A stretch of DNA of 64,000 bases, from NCBI GenBank assembly GCA_022495995.1, contig JAFEMH010002499.1, positions 124,001 through 188,000 of the forward strand. Direction: 5' to 3'. Positions within the stretch are counted from its first letter, which is position 1. Each line of letters opens with the position of its first letter. Under the pieces are notes generated by a model. It was not told the origin of the DNA, did not search any database, and worked only from the letters and a program-made list of their open reading frames with translations. The DNA comes from Adenophora triphylla var. japonica (taxonomy: Eukaryota > Streptophyta > Magnoliopsida > Asterales > Campanulaceae). Made by a program: the position numbers and the translations under genes. Positions 21,141 through 32,257 of the stretch are shown here, piece after piece.

Positions 21141-23333
21141 CTATAAGGACCACTCGGGCTTGATCCGCCTCAGTTTCTGCTTGATCAGCTTAATCTCTGG
21201 ATCCAGGGGTATTCGGTGTTCCACGATAGATGTGTCCAACCTGGGCATGTCTTTGTAGGACCAGGCAAAGACGTCTACAAATTCTTTAAGCAACTCGATC
21301 AGGGCAACCCGTTCAACTCCGGAGAAGAAGCTACCAATTTGCGTTTCTTTGGGTTCCTCAGCTGTTCCCAGATTCACCGTTGTCAATACCTCATCGGTAG
21401 CTTGGGCTCGACTTTCCTTTTGCTCGCAAACCTGCTTTGAATTATTTTCTAAAATTTGTTCATTTATTAAGTCTGCATTATCTTCAATTGAATTTGGCTT
21501 AATTACTTTTAAATCTTGATGATCATTTTTTGTTAAGCGTTCAATTGTTAGATTTGCAATCACGGGATACTCAGAAAGATCGACCATTTTATTCAGAGCG
21601 AAGGGAAAAACAGTGTCTACAACACGACGACGGTCTTCCGTCATGAGGACGTCAGGCCGATTGGAGGACTCAAACTCAATTACAAGGGATTCAGGGGAAT
21701 GACTTAGGACACGAGGAATAAACTTCAACTCAGAGGGACTGGGACGAGGCTTGAGACCAAGCTTTTTGATCATAGTCTCCCTGTCAGCGACCAGTCCTTG
21801 AAATGAGGTCCAGTTCTGCAATGGCTTCTCTGCAACGGTCTTTAAACTGTTCAGATCCACAACTGGTCCCTTCTCAAATTCCAACATGGCCACTACCTCG
21901 TTATCAGAGGAAAAGTCAATCAAATCTCTGGGATCTTCAGCAACAACAAACCCTTCTGCAGGTATCTCTATCGAATGCCTACCACTCTCAAGCTCTGACA
22001 GCCCCTGATCTTCGAACAGATTTATCAAGTCACCATCCACATCTACAGGGTCAGCACCGCAGATCTTGTATATCACAAGATCGTCTAGAGCAAGCTTCTC
22101 AAACTGACTGACATAATCAGGCCCCCAGAAATGGTAGCTGTTTTCAAATGTGGTGGTGACACCTGGCCTTTTGGGCATACTGACGAGCATTTCCTTTACT
22201 GGGTTTTGTCTGTTGGCAAACCTTCGAATTGTTCTCATCCTTTCTTCCACTTGGTTCAGCTTCGGTTTTGGGCAAATGAACATTTTCCCATCCTCCTTAA
22301 CAAAGTGCTTGTTCAAAGACCAGCTGTACAGGCGCATCTCAGGCCTCTTGTATCTCTTGCCAGCAGCTAAGGTCATCCTTTCTTTGAGCGCCTCGTCCTT
22401 ATCATAGGCTTTGTCCTCTCTCATCACAACATATCCCAGGCCTCGGCTGTTTCTCTTGGGTTCTGGCATCTCAAGCTTACATGGTCCCTGTTGACGCTTC
22501 TCTAGCCCCAGGCCAGGGATATAACTCATGCCTCTCATCATTTTCAACACAGGGGGAATCTTGTCCAAGGAATTTGTCAAATCTATAGTGCAGACCTGCC
22601 CTTTAGGCTTTTCGATCGTGAATCCATTGAGCATCAGGTTCTCCTGGTCAAGTTTGATTTCCATCACTGGCATGGTATTGGTACTGGTCTCCCTAATAGT
22701 GATGCTATCCCCATAAATGGTCTTCAGAACTCCATCTTGCATAAACTTCAAACACTGGTGGAGGGTGGATGCTACTGCTCCAATTTCATGTATCCACAGT
22801 CTACACAATAATGCCGAGAATGTGACGGGAATGTCGATGACTTGGAACTCTACTGCCATCTCCTCACTCCCAAATAACAGATTCAAAGAGACGATCCCCA
22901 ACACTGCTCTGGATGTCGAATCGTAGGCCTTTATGGTCTGGTTGGATGGTTTAAGGTTAAGTGCATCAATGTCTAGCATGCTCATCATCTTGGCAGGAAG
23001 CACGTTCATGGCTGACCCATTGTCCACTAACACATGGGGGATTCGATGCCCCTCCAGTGGCACAGTGATGTGTAGAGACTCATTATGATTTGCACCGTAA
23101 ACAGGCAGATCAAGGTCTGTAAAAGTAATAATGTTTCCATATTGGGCCGTTCCGATTAGTTGGCAGGCTTCATCTGGAGTGGCGTTGACAGACACCTTGG
23201 TTTTGGACAGAGCCTCTTCCAATTTTAGCTTGTGGGGGTAGGAGGATGTGAGCAGGGACCACAAGGAGATATCAGCTTGGGTTCTCTTTAACTGAGTCAA
23301 GATCGGGTCCTCTTGGATTTCTTCATTTCATAC
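21141..23333 (-). pseudogene. Protease and protease-RT linker of pol fragment P2
   Basis: The 719-residue frame 23300-21141 reads DPILTQLKRTQADISLW just before it, then LKLEEALSKTKVSVNATPDE, the protease box VLVDNGSAMNVLPAKMM (about residues 85-100), KAYDSTSRAVLGIVSLNLLF, LLCRLWIHEIGAVASTLHQC and DKIPPVLKMMRGMSYIPGLG. A long acidic linker follows (LIDFSSDNEVVAMLEFEKGP; LSEYPVIANLTIERLTKND), ending at IKPEWSL. It is the best-preserved example of this region in P1 and P2. Its upstream end is cut by LTR F at 23334. The gag part is not in the window. Confidence 0.87.
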
Positions 23334-23717
23334 TGAAATGAACGCTCTCCGGAAAAAATAATGTTTTTTGAAAATTTCCATTTTTTGGGAGTCGCCACGC
23401 CGTTTTTAAAGGAAAACATTGAAAAACCTATTTTAAAGAGAATTTTGGGTTCGGGAGTCTGGTTACGTGTTTGGGAAGAACTTGAGAGTTCACCCAACAC
23501 GCCTCTTTCGAGACTTTCAATCAACATTGGACAATTATAGACATTCAAAGTGTGTGTGCGATATATGTAGACAAGTAAGGCATGCAAATTTGGAATTTCA
23601 TTGATGGTATATGGACTGAATACAACTTGTGAGCCATGATAGGGGTCCACACCCTTTATATATGATGATTTTCATCACAAGGCAGAAGGCTGAGACAATC
23701 TGCTCAGGGAGCTTTGA

Positions 23718-23762
23718 TGTCGTCCGACACAGGACTTCCCATGAAGGGGATGTCGGACGACA
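23718..23762. promoter_or_regulatory. Inverted pair of CG-dyads in LTR F
   Basis: TGTCGTCCGACA (23718-23729) and its reverse complement TGTCGGACGACA (23751-23762). Decayed relatives occur at 23920 (TGTCATATGACA) and 24156 (TGTCGTCCGATA). Confidence 0.6.
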
Positions 23763-24819
23763 TAATGCCTCATGGTTAGATTGCCTCTTACAATGACAAG
23801 GCTACTCTGGAACTGGAACAATATTATTTCACCCAAGGAAGACACTATTTGGTGGTCCAAGTTCAGCTTGGGGGTTGATAGGAGTGAGCAAAGTCATGAT
23901 TGACTTTTAATGATATGGATGTCATATGACATAAAACATCCAAAGTTGTCTATGTCACATGGCAAACCGCCTCCATCGATAGATCGCACCCAAACAGACC
24001 TTAGGCACTCCAAATAGTGGCTAATAGGCCAAAACTACTTAAGTAAGCTTTGAGTTACAAAGGGGTACAATCTTGACAGATCTGAAGTCCAAGAACAGCT
24101 TTACAGCCTTCTAGGAACTCCATGTCATATGGCACAGGACCTCCAGAGAGTCCTGTGTCGTCCGATATGAGCAACCTATTTCAGTGCCTTTCAGTCTGTT
24201 TGATTTCCCCTTTGTTTCCAAGGCAAACCAAGTAACTTTATTAACTGTAAGCAGTAATATAGTAGTACTATGTGAGTATTATGGGAGGATCACATGACTT
24301 TAATGGCCAAATGTGATGAATCACATGTTTATGGCCATTTTTATGTAGCCATCACCTCCTAACTCAATGTAAATTAAGAAAGATTCAAACTTTAATGGTG
24401 AGAATGTCACCAAATCTTCAGATCTGAGGTGGGGAGAAGTGAATATGGAAGATCCACTTCTCCACCACCTTTATCATGCAAAAACCCCAATATTTCACAT
24501 AATATGAAAGCAAGTAAGCATGCAAGGTGATATGAGTGTATGGATGAGTTTATTAAAGAGAGAAAGGGTTTAGTGACTACCTATTGTAGTCCACAAGGTA
24601 AGAACACCAGTAGTGTGGTGCTTACCCCTTCAATACACCAACAAATGGAACCTTTCTTTGGATCTTGGCTTTGGTGTATGTGTGTGTGTGAGGAGGGAGG
24701 TGAGTGTGTGTGTATGAGAGAGAGAGAGAGACTCTATTTCTACAGAGTTTCCCCTATTTTATTGATATCTTCCCTAAACTCTCCAAAATCCTCTTCCAAA
24801 ATGATCAACCATGCCTTGT

Positions 24820-24903
24820 ATTTATAGGCAGGCTGATGGGAAGACCCATGTCGTCCGACAGAGGCAGTTAAACCGCCTTAATGTCGTCCTGTGTCGGACG
24901 ACA
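24820..24903 (-). promoter_or_regulatory. LTR F core promoter: dyad, 22 bp, TATAAAT
   Basis: On the minus strand TGTCGGACGACA (24860-24849) precedes TATAAAT (24826-24820) by exactly 22 bp. A second dyad in the opposite orientation, TGTCGGACGACA on the plus strand, lies at 24892-24903. Confidence 0.7.
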
Positions 24904-25062
24904 GCGTACATCATTTTGGCACAGTTGGGCCGAATGGATAGCAGGCCCAATGGGTTGAATGGGCTGTTGGATAATTGGACTCAATTTGCTTTTAGCAAAT
25001 ACATGAGCCCAAAAATTAATGAAAGTGGACCCAAAACATGAGTTCGGGTCGGGGTACTCACA

Positions 25063-25198
25063 GAGCCCCTCGGCGACGTCACTTCCACGGGAAGTGGGGT
25101 CGTCGACACAATGAGAACCCCGAGCCGGACACGAACGGCGGGGAAAGAGGTGACCAAGATGGTCAAGTGGCTGGACCTTCTGTGAAAAGGATTCCTAC
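25063..25198 (-). other. End of the F 3' untranslated region, cut by element D
   Basis: It contains the purine-rich tract next to the LTR and part of a module (GTCAAGTGGCTGGACC, CCTACGTATC) that recurs beside the D and G 3' LTRs. The module is interrupted at 25203 and resumes at 43821. Confidence 0.75.
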
Positions 25199-25203
25199 GT
25201 ATC
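25199..25203. repeat. Target-site duplication GTATC, left copy of element D
   Basis: GTATC precedes LTR position 25204 and recurs directly after the other LTR at 43821-43825. Confidence 0.88.
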
Positions 25204-26938
25204 TGTGATGATGTTGCCATTTCGCGGGAGAAATTCGATTTTTGCGTTTCTTTGAAAAACCAAATAAAACCCGAAAAAACGGAGTCGCCACGCCATTTTT
25301 GTTTTAAGGGCCAAAACTTTGAAAAATGCCCAAGATTAGAGATTTGGGTTCGGAGGTCATGTTACACGCCGGGAAGGACGTTAGTGTGCACCCGGAATGT
25401 CTCGTAAAACGAGTCTTCCAAGCTGAAAATCATTTGTGTGTGTGTGTATGTGTGTTTTGGCCAAAATAAGTTGAAACTGAGAAAAGTAAAAATTGGGAAG
25501 TCTTTTTAAGACTTTAAACTGATCCCATGATTTTTTGGAAGAATTTTGGATTGAGATTTGGTACTCAAAAGACCTTTTGAAGTTGGGAGTCATTTCTGCC
25601 AGAATGAAAAAGGCAGTGGACCTTTGATTTTGAAATGGATTCAAGGGCCTTAAAACTTCATAATATGGATAAACTCAGAGAATGAAAGTTTTTCCAGACA
25701 CCTTAAATAAGATTTGTGCGAAGGAATTTTCCATTTTCGAGAAGATTTGAGGGGTCAAAACCTTCTGGAAATCTCAGATATGAAATCTGGATTTCCAGAA
25801 GCTGATGAACTGGCCTCTAAAAGAAAATTTGAAAAAGGGAGTTTTACCCACGAAAAAAATAAAGTAAAAATATTTTGGAAAGCTCTGGATGTTGGCTACA
25901 AAAAGTGTTTTGTAGTCAACACCAAATTCCAAGTTTATCTGTGTCCAAAAATTAAGACAATGGACTGGGGTCTTGGAAAATTGCTACTGGACAGCAACTT
26001 CTCAAGAAAGGAAAAATGATTTTAAAGGGGATTTTTGCATCCATGCTTGTCCCCATTTCCCTAGGTTTTGGTTAGTGATCACTTGACATTTTAGTGGTGA
26101 ATCAACTATACCAAACCATCCTTGGGGTACATTAGGACTAAGCACTTCATTTGCTTGGGAAGGGGAATTTTATCCTTTGAAATCAAGATTTGGTGCTTAA
26201 AAATGGTTTTTAGGGTTTTGAAAATGCATTTGCAAGTAAGTAAGAACACATTGAAGAAAATGTTGATCATTGTAGAGGATCATCCATGGAGATGAACTTC
26301 CATGGTGATCCTCTTGGATCTAGGGTAAGAAGATGAACAACTACATTTTGTAGTTTGAAAATGCATGCATGGGTGAGAGATTTAGGGTAAGAAGAGGGAG
26401 GTTATACCTATCTTCCTTGTGTTTTTGTGTTTGTGTTTGAACTTGAGAGTGAGTGGGTTTGATTTGAGTGAGTGAAAGTTGGGAAGATTCAAGAGAAAAA
26501 GGTGACAATTCTTAGAGAATTCTCACTGTTTTCTCAAGTATTTTCGCCAAATGCTGTGAGTTGTGTTCTCTTTTTTCTTTTTTTTTTGTGACTGGAGGGC
26601 TCAATTTATAGCCCTCTGAAAATGACAGACTCATCCGCGCGGATAGGGTTGGTGGCGTGCACTGTTCATTAAATGCTGCTCCAGGCTTTGGACACAAGGA
26701 ATATAATTCAAAAATTCCAACAGAAAATGTTTTTCAACTTGCTGTTTCGGGATTTTCTTAATTCTTTTTCTTTTTGAGATTCCTTTGAAGGTTTATCTTT
26801 AAATAGCAATGCCCATTTTGCCCTCACTTTGTTAGAAATGTTAGGAATGTTAGGAATTGTTAGAAATGTTATAACTTTCGTTAATTTTCTAACGAAAATA
26901 CTAACAAGCTCAAATTGGAGCACTTACAGTAGCCCCTC
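25204..26938 (-). mobile_element. 3' LTR of element D
   Basis: It starts TGTGATGATGTTGCC on the plus strand and ends GGAGCACTTACA. A TG-dinucleotide tract lies near 25435. It is a near copy of 42090-43820 and a more distant one of 51461-53398. Confidence 0.92.
26604..26644 (-). promoter_or_regulatory. D 3' LTR core promoter: dyad ATCCGCGCGGAT, 22 bp, TATAAAT
   Basis: The perfect 12-bp palindrome (26633-26644) lies exactly 22 bp upstream, on the minus strand, of TATAAAT (26610-26604). Confidence 0.72.
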
Positions 26939-27300
26939 GGCGACGGCGCTTTCGAAGGAAGCGGGGTTGTCGATAAGAGTAAGGCTCCATATTTGGCAGG
27001 ATGATCAAGTGATCGAGTGGCTGAACCTATTTAATAGGCTACCTACGTATCCCGAATGGGAATCAAGCCGGTCATAGTTCGGGTCTTTGACCCTGGAGAT
27101 GATGGCGTTTTAGGTGCCTTGAACCTGATGAGTGAGTTCTGCAGTCGGTTGCTGGAAAGAAACTCTGCTGGGGATAAGAGATGATCATTTTGATCGGAGT
27201 GCTATCCGCTCTGCTAGGGATATGAATGACTATTTTCGGTCTGATGGCTATCTGCTCTGCTGGGGATGATTGCGATTTATCGCTTTCCTAGTGTTGTGTG
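26939..27300 (-). other. D 3' untranslated region next to the LTR, with class II stem-loop
   Basis: It holds the purine-rich tract, a module with GATCGAGTGGCTG, and the stem-loop at 27035-27081. On the minus strand its outer stem CTATG/CGTAG includes a U-G pair, and the inner stem is TCCC/GGGA. No gene is visible. Confidence 0.65.
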
Positions 27301-27304
27301 TGAT

Positions 27305-27880
27305 AGCGTCTTAGGTGCCTCGAACCTTGATGATGGCGTCTTCGGTGCCTCGGACCTTGGTGATGGCGTTTTAGGTGCCTCGAACCTTGAAGATGGCATT
27401 TTAGGTGTCTCGAACCTTGATGATGGCATTTTAGGTGCCTCAAACCTTGAAGATGGCATTTTAGGTGCCTCAAACCTTGATGATGGCATTTTAGGTGCCT
27501 CAAACCTTGAAGATGGCGTTTTAGGTGCCTCGAACCTTGATGATGGCATTTTAGGTGCCTTGAGCCTTGAAGATGGCGTTTTAGGTGCCTCAAACCTTGA
27601 TGATGGCGTTTTAGGTGCCTCAGACCTTGATGATGGCATTTTAGGTGCCTCAAACCTTGAAGATGGCGTTTTAGGTGCCTCGAACCTTGATGATGGCATT
27701 TTAGGTGCCTTGAGCCTTGAAGATGGCGTTTTAGGTGCCTCAAACCTTGATGATGGCATTTTAGGTGCCTCAGACCTTGATGATGGCGTTTTAGGTGCCT
27801 CAAACCTTGATGATGGCGTTTTAGGTGCCTCGGACCTTGGAGATGGCGTTTTAGGTGCCTCGGACCTTGATTGTGAAATG
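27305..27880. repeat. 30-bp tandem array in D 3' region
   Basis: About 19 copies of a 30-bp unit containing TTGATGATGGCGTTTTAGGT and GCCTCAAACC. Because 30 is divisible by three, long ORFs run through both strands; they are not genes. The same unit forms the array at 54085-54660 in element G. Confidence 0.93.
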
Positions 27881-27952
27881 GCCTTTCGGTGGACTTTGTC
27901 TGCTGCCGAAGGAGAGGGTGACCGTTTTGGTCGAGGGGCTGGACCTAATGAT

Positions 27953-27999
27953 AGGCTACCTACGTATCCCTAGTGGGAATCAAGCCCTTTCGTAGTTCG
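27953..27999 (-). other. Class II stem-loop on the far side of the D array
   Basis: Outer stem CTACG/CGTAG and inner stem ATTCCC/GGGAT on the minus strand. With 27035-27081 it brackets the 30-bp array inside a directly repeated module. Confidence 0.6.
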
Positions 28000-28018
28000 A
28001 GATCTACTCGAGATTCCG

Positions 28019-28380
28019 TTGGCTCTTGGGATTCCGTTAGCTTCGCTGGGGATTTCGTTAGCTTCGCTGGGGATTTCGTTAGCCTCTCTGGGGAAAATCA
28101 GACGTATTCGTTGGGGAAATCGGCCTTACGTTTTACTGCCGGAGAATAATTTTGATGAAAGATACGGGATTCCGTTATCTTTCTCGGGGAAATCGGTCTT
28201 ACGTTTGACTGCCGGGGAATAATTTTGATGAAAGATACGGGATTCCGTTATCTTTCTCGGGAAAATCGGTCTTACGTTTGACTGCCGGTGATGATTTTGA
28301 TGAAAGATACGGGATCTCGTTATCTTTCTCGGGGAGATCGGACTTACGTTTGACTGCCGGGAATGATTTCCTTGAAAGGG
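28019..28380. repeat. 27-bp and 74-bp tandem repeats in D 3' region
   Basis: Three copies of a unit with CGTTAGCTTCGCTGGGGAT (28019-28100) are followed by about 3.3 copies of a 74-bp unit with GATGAAAGATACGGGATTCC and TTACGTTTGACTGCCGG (28130-28375). Confidence 0.87.
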
Positions 28381-28494
28381 GGTTGACTTGGGTTCACTTT
28401 GGTTAACTTTGGTTAACTTTGTCAAGTTTGGGACTAAACTGCAGAGTCCCGGATTTTTAAAGGGCAAAAGGGTCATTTTGACCCTTGCAACCCT

Positions 28495-28533
28495 ATCCGC
28501 GCGGATGGGAGCGTGTTCTGACAGGTTTTAAAG
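28495..28533 (+). promoter_or_regulatory. Putative promoter of the D antisense PMD gene: dyad plus TTTAAA box
   Basis: ATCCGCGCGGAT (28495-28506), identical to the D LTR dyad, is followed after about 20 bp by TTTAAAG. The start codon lies 158 bp after the dyad. The orientation is plus, toward the PMD gene. Confidence 0.6.
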
Positions 28534-28663
28534 AGGGCCAACGCCCTTCTTCTTCCTCGCCGCTTTTGAAAAAATTACGAGAGAGAAGGGAGAAAAAACG
28601 CCCCAGCCGCCATTGAAGGCCAAAAACTCAAAAATTCTTCCGATTTTTCCGATTTTTTAAGCA

Positions 28664-31657
28664 ATGGAACACGGGGAAGGTGCTTTTCAAGGCCAAGGAC
28701 GTGGCCCGGTAGCGGAGAGACGATTGGAGCTCGTCCGAATGAGGAGGCACTATACTCTTTCGCAATCGATTGCGGAGGAGCCATACCCCGATGCTTGGCA
28801 ACATTGGGCCACCGATCCGAATCTCCGAACGGTATTCTTCGAATCCTTTTGATTCCTTTGTCGATTTTTTGCTTGAAATTGATTTTTGGGTGATTTTTCC
28901 TTTTTTTTTTTCGAAAATTATGCAATGTTCATGGCCTTGGATTTTGATTTTGATGCCTTGCATGTTGTAATGAGTATATGGGTATCCCAAAATGTGCATT
29001 TTGCTTGGAAAAAGAATTGGCATTTTCGCCATTTTTTTTTTGAAATATGAGACTATGATGAATGATTTCCCGAATTTGGGACGGACTTCTTTTGTTGCAA
29101 TGTAGGATTCTTGCAAATGTTGATATGATGATTTTTTTTTTGCAATGAGATGATGATTCCATGAATGACATGTATGCATGTTATTTTATGAAAATGGGAC
29201 GGAGTTTTTGCTTCCGTTGACTCCTTGCGTGAATGTATGAATGTAGGATTTTTTTTTGAAATGACGGATGATATGCATGTTATGAATGCATTTTTTTTAA
29301 TTTTTTTTTGAGAGTGTGATTTTCTATGAAAAGTGGGACGGATTTTTCGTTCCCCTTGTATGCTATTTCATGAATGTATGCATGTTTTATGAAAAATGGG
29401 ACGGAGTTTTTGCTTCCGTTGACTCCTTGTATGAATTTTTTTTTATATGTATGAATGAATGTTGATTGGGATTTGGTGAAAACTGCTTCTTTTTTGAGAA
29501 AAATGGGGCTGGGTTCATTGCATGCCGTTATGCTGCCGAATTTTCTTCAAAACTTTTGTGTTGCATGATGCATGTATATGCTTTCTTTTTTTTTGTGCAA
29601 ATGCAAATTTTTTTTTTGACATTTTCTCTCTTTTTTTTTTGCAGGGCGGAAACAACTACGTTACGGAGCAGCTGAACAAGATGAAGACTCGAGGATCGGT
29701 GGAGTCTGTAGTTGACTTGTGGGACCGGCTTCCGAATGCGGGCCGAGGAGCTTTGCCGAGTCCGAGACAGATTGTTGTTGAGACCGGGCTTTGGGAGTTC
29801 ATTGAGTGCTTGAGGGGATTGGTCAAGTTCCCTAAGAGCAAGGGCCTGATGTTTGCTTTGGCACAGCACTGGTGGGATGCGACCCACACATTTCACTTCT
29901 TCTGGGGCGAGGCTACGGTTACGCCTTCTGACTATGCTGCGATCACGGGTCTGTCCTTTAATGGACGCAGCATTGAGTGGCGGGATGGCTACAGCGACGC
30001 GGACCTGCAGGCTCTTCTGGGATTTTCCCCTATTCCCAAAAAGGGGATGGGGATGGAGTATGCCGTGGTCTATGGGAAGATTGTGGAGACCATTGTGAGT
30101 TACGAGGCTAGGGAGGAGAGGATAGGCGCTGAGCAGATTGCTAGGGCCTTCTTATGGTTTGCTTTTTCGAGCACCCTTTTTGGACACGCTGAGGGGACGG
30201 CAGTCTTTGCCTTGCTGAGGTCCTTGGAGGACATGGAGATGGCTGGAGATGTCTCTTGGGGAGAGGCCGGGCTGGCAGAGCTTTACTTTTCCCTTGATAG
30301 ATACAGCCGGAAGGCTGTGAGCTCCTTATACTGCTTTGAGTTTGCTCTGGAGGTATAAGCTTTCTTTTGCTTTCCCTTTTTTCTTGAGCACACACTTTTC
30401 TTTTGCACTGGATTGATTTGATTTTTACCTTTTCGCAGGTATGGGCGTTGGAGTTCTTTCACGTCACGATGTGGCGACAGCCGGCGGAGTACGTCGGGGC
30501 GTATCCGGCCATGCGCTCTTGGTCCAAGCATGCCCGGGAGAAGATAAGTTCCAGGGGGCGTACGACTCTTAGATACGCGGATTGCCTTCCTTTGACGGAG
30601 GCTGAGACGGATGAGAGGATGATATTCTACCCCTGGGATCGTTTTGAGGTGGCGCAGCTGAAGGGCGCTGAGATATGGACTGTGCAGCGGAGGATTCTGA
30701 GAGGTCTGACCTTTGATGTCTATTACCTGGGAGAGAGGGTGACGCGCCAGCATGGCATGAACTCGCCTTTGATGACACCGGTGGAGCCTCCCGCCGATAT
30801 GATGCACCCGAGTGATAGGTCTGCGACCTGGGATGATTATCGAGCCGGCCAGCACTTCTCGGCATTTGTGGAGATTGAGCCGTACCCCGTATTTGTTTTG
30901 AGGAGGCTGAGGACGCCCCAGGTTCTGGATAGAGAGGGGTTTGGGATCCCGCGGTACCCTCGGACGGATTTTTCATATGTCCAGGATGGGGTCCGATTGA
31001 GGGTGCAGATCCCTCAGCCTGAGCGGCTTCCACGAGCTTTCCGGCCTCGTCCGGGTATGAAGGTATGGCTTCTCCTTCCCACCTTTCTTTTTTTGCTTTT
31101 GTCTTTTCTTTTCTTTCCTGTCATCATTTTTCGCTTCAACTGTTTCTGACGCTTTTGCTTTCGTGCAGTTTTCGGAGGTGGTCGTTGAGAAGCTGACGAA
31201 ACAAGTGATCGGGGCTAAGAGATTTATCAGGAGGATGGTTGCTTGCGGGGCTCCTCAGGCTAGGGCGAGGCGACCACGGCCGGCGCCTGTCAGGCGGGAG
31301 GCTTCCCCTATTCCTTCAGAGACTTCTTCCGAGACTCCTCTTTCTCCTCTCCTAGATCCCCGCGCGGTGCTGCCTTTGGATCATTTCATTCTCGGGGATC
31401 CACATGGGCAGGGACACGTTTGGCAGCATGGTGGGTCGTCTTCGTACATCCAGGAGTCCGATGCTTTCACCTTCGGATATGATTTTTTCGCAGATCTTGG
31501 CTTGCCCTATCAGAGCGTGCCGGTTGGTCCTGATGAGCCTTCTTTCGGGGACGAGGATGATGATTCTGAGCCTGAGATCTTCATGGCTCCTGAGGAGGCA
31601 GGCCCGAGTCGCAAGAGGGACCGGGGGCAGACGTCAGGCGCTAGGGATTCTGATTGA
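28664..31657 (+). CDS. Plant mobile domain (PMD, aminotransferase-like) protein, antisense gene of element D
   Basis: I propose four exons: 28664-28831, 29645-30352, 30439-31062 and 31169-31657, each junction GT...AG and each in phase 0, giving about 662 residues without a stop. Exon 2 carries the PMD hallmark WWDATHTFHFFWGEATVT (about residues 130-148) followed by the ITGL segment; exon 3 has FFHVTMWRQPAEYVGAYPA and YYLGERVTRQH. Exon 4 is basic (RRPRPAPVRRE), then acidic (GDEDDDSEPEIFM), then basic (RKRDRG), which suits a nuclear protein. PMD proteins in plants include MAIN/MAIL1, linked to silencing and genome integrity, and many transposon-borne members; no enzyme activity is established. 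It runs opposite to gag-pol. The F homologue shares the splice positions but is broken. Confidence 0.8.
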
Positions 31658-32120
31658 TTTCTTTTTTTTTTAGACTGATTTTCTGAGACTTTGTGATTTG
31701 TGACTGGGATTGAGATTATGCACATTTTGCTCTCTTTTTTTTTCGAAATGTAATGACTTGGGATTATTGTTACCCTCTTTTTTTTTGTTTTTTTTAATGC
31801 ACACTCCTTTTTTTTTTTTTGGAATGTAATAATTTAGGATTATTGTTACCTACCCCCCTTTTTTTTTTGATTTGATTTTTTTTTGCACACTCCTTTTATT
31901 TTTGGAATGTAATAGTTTAGGATTTTATTTTTTTATGAATGCAATGCAGTATGAATGCAATGTTGCATGAGCCTTGGTTTTTTGGCAAGGGTGTTAGTGT
32001 TTGGTATATGGACTGGTTTGGGGAGGTTTTTTGCACAGGTTTCGAGCAACCGGGACTGAATATTCCTCTTTGGTTCAGCAGTTTGGACTGTTGCAGATTT
32101 TTCTGATGGAGAACAAACAT
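31658..32120. other. Spacer between the two D antisense genes
   Basis: AT-rich sequence with several T-runs, including a partly repeated GGAATGTAATAATTTAGGAT segment (three degenerate copies, 31745-31925). No gene is seen. It probably holds the 3' end of the PMD transcript. Confidence 0.5.
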
Positions 32121-32132
32121 GTCCGCGCGGAC
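32121..32132. promoter_or_regulatory. CG-dyad upstream of the D DUF7745-like gene
   Basis: GTCCGCGCGGAC is a perfect 12-bp palindrome, a one-base-per-arm variant of the D LTR dyad. It lies 125 bp before the ATG at 32258. No clear TATA box follows at 22 bp. Confidence 0.5.
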
Positions 32133-32257
32133 GGGACAGGAATCTGACACTGTCCTTTGATTTTGCTTCAGATCTGGTTTTGCTTTATTTCAAATTCAAA
32201 TATCCTCTTCAACCTACAGTCCAAACAGCCATTTTCGGGGAGAAAGAGAGAAAATCC

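Larger units (their letters stand above)
23334..25062 (-). mobile_element. 3' LTR of element F
   Basis: Minus-strand ends are TGTGAGTACCCC...GTTCATTTCA, 1729 bp. To its right lies GAGCCCCTCGGCGACG (GAGGGGC on the minus strand), the same short purine-rich tract found beside the D and G 3' LTRs, so this is a 3' LTR and F extends rightward. There is no primer-binding site. It is related to the D/G LTRs in layout but differs in most sequence. It cuts P2 pol. Several TGTCG-NN-CGACA dyads are present, some with both CGs changed to CA/TG. Confidence 0.8.

Noticed and set aside
27266..27973. 235-residue ORF and overlapping minus-strand ORFs of 160-171 residues
   Set aside because: They cross the 30-bp array, whose period keeps all frames open; residues simply repeat every ten.
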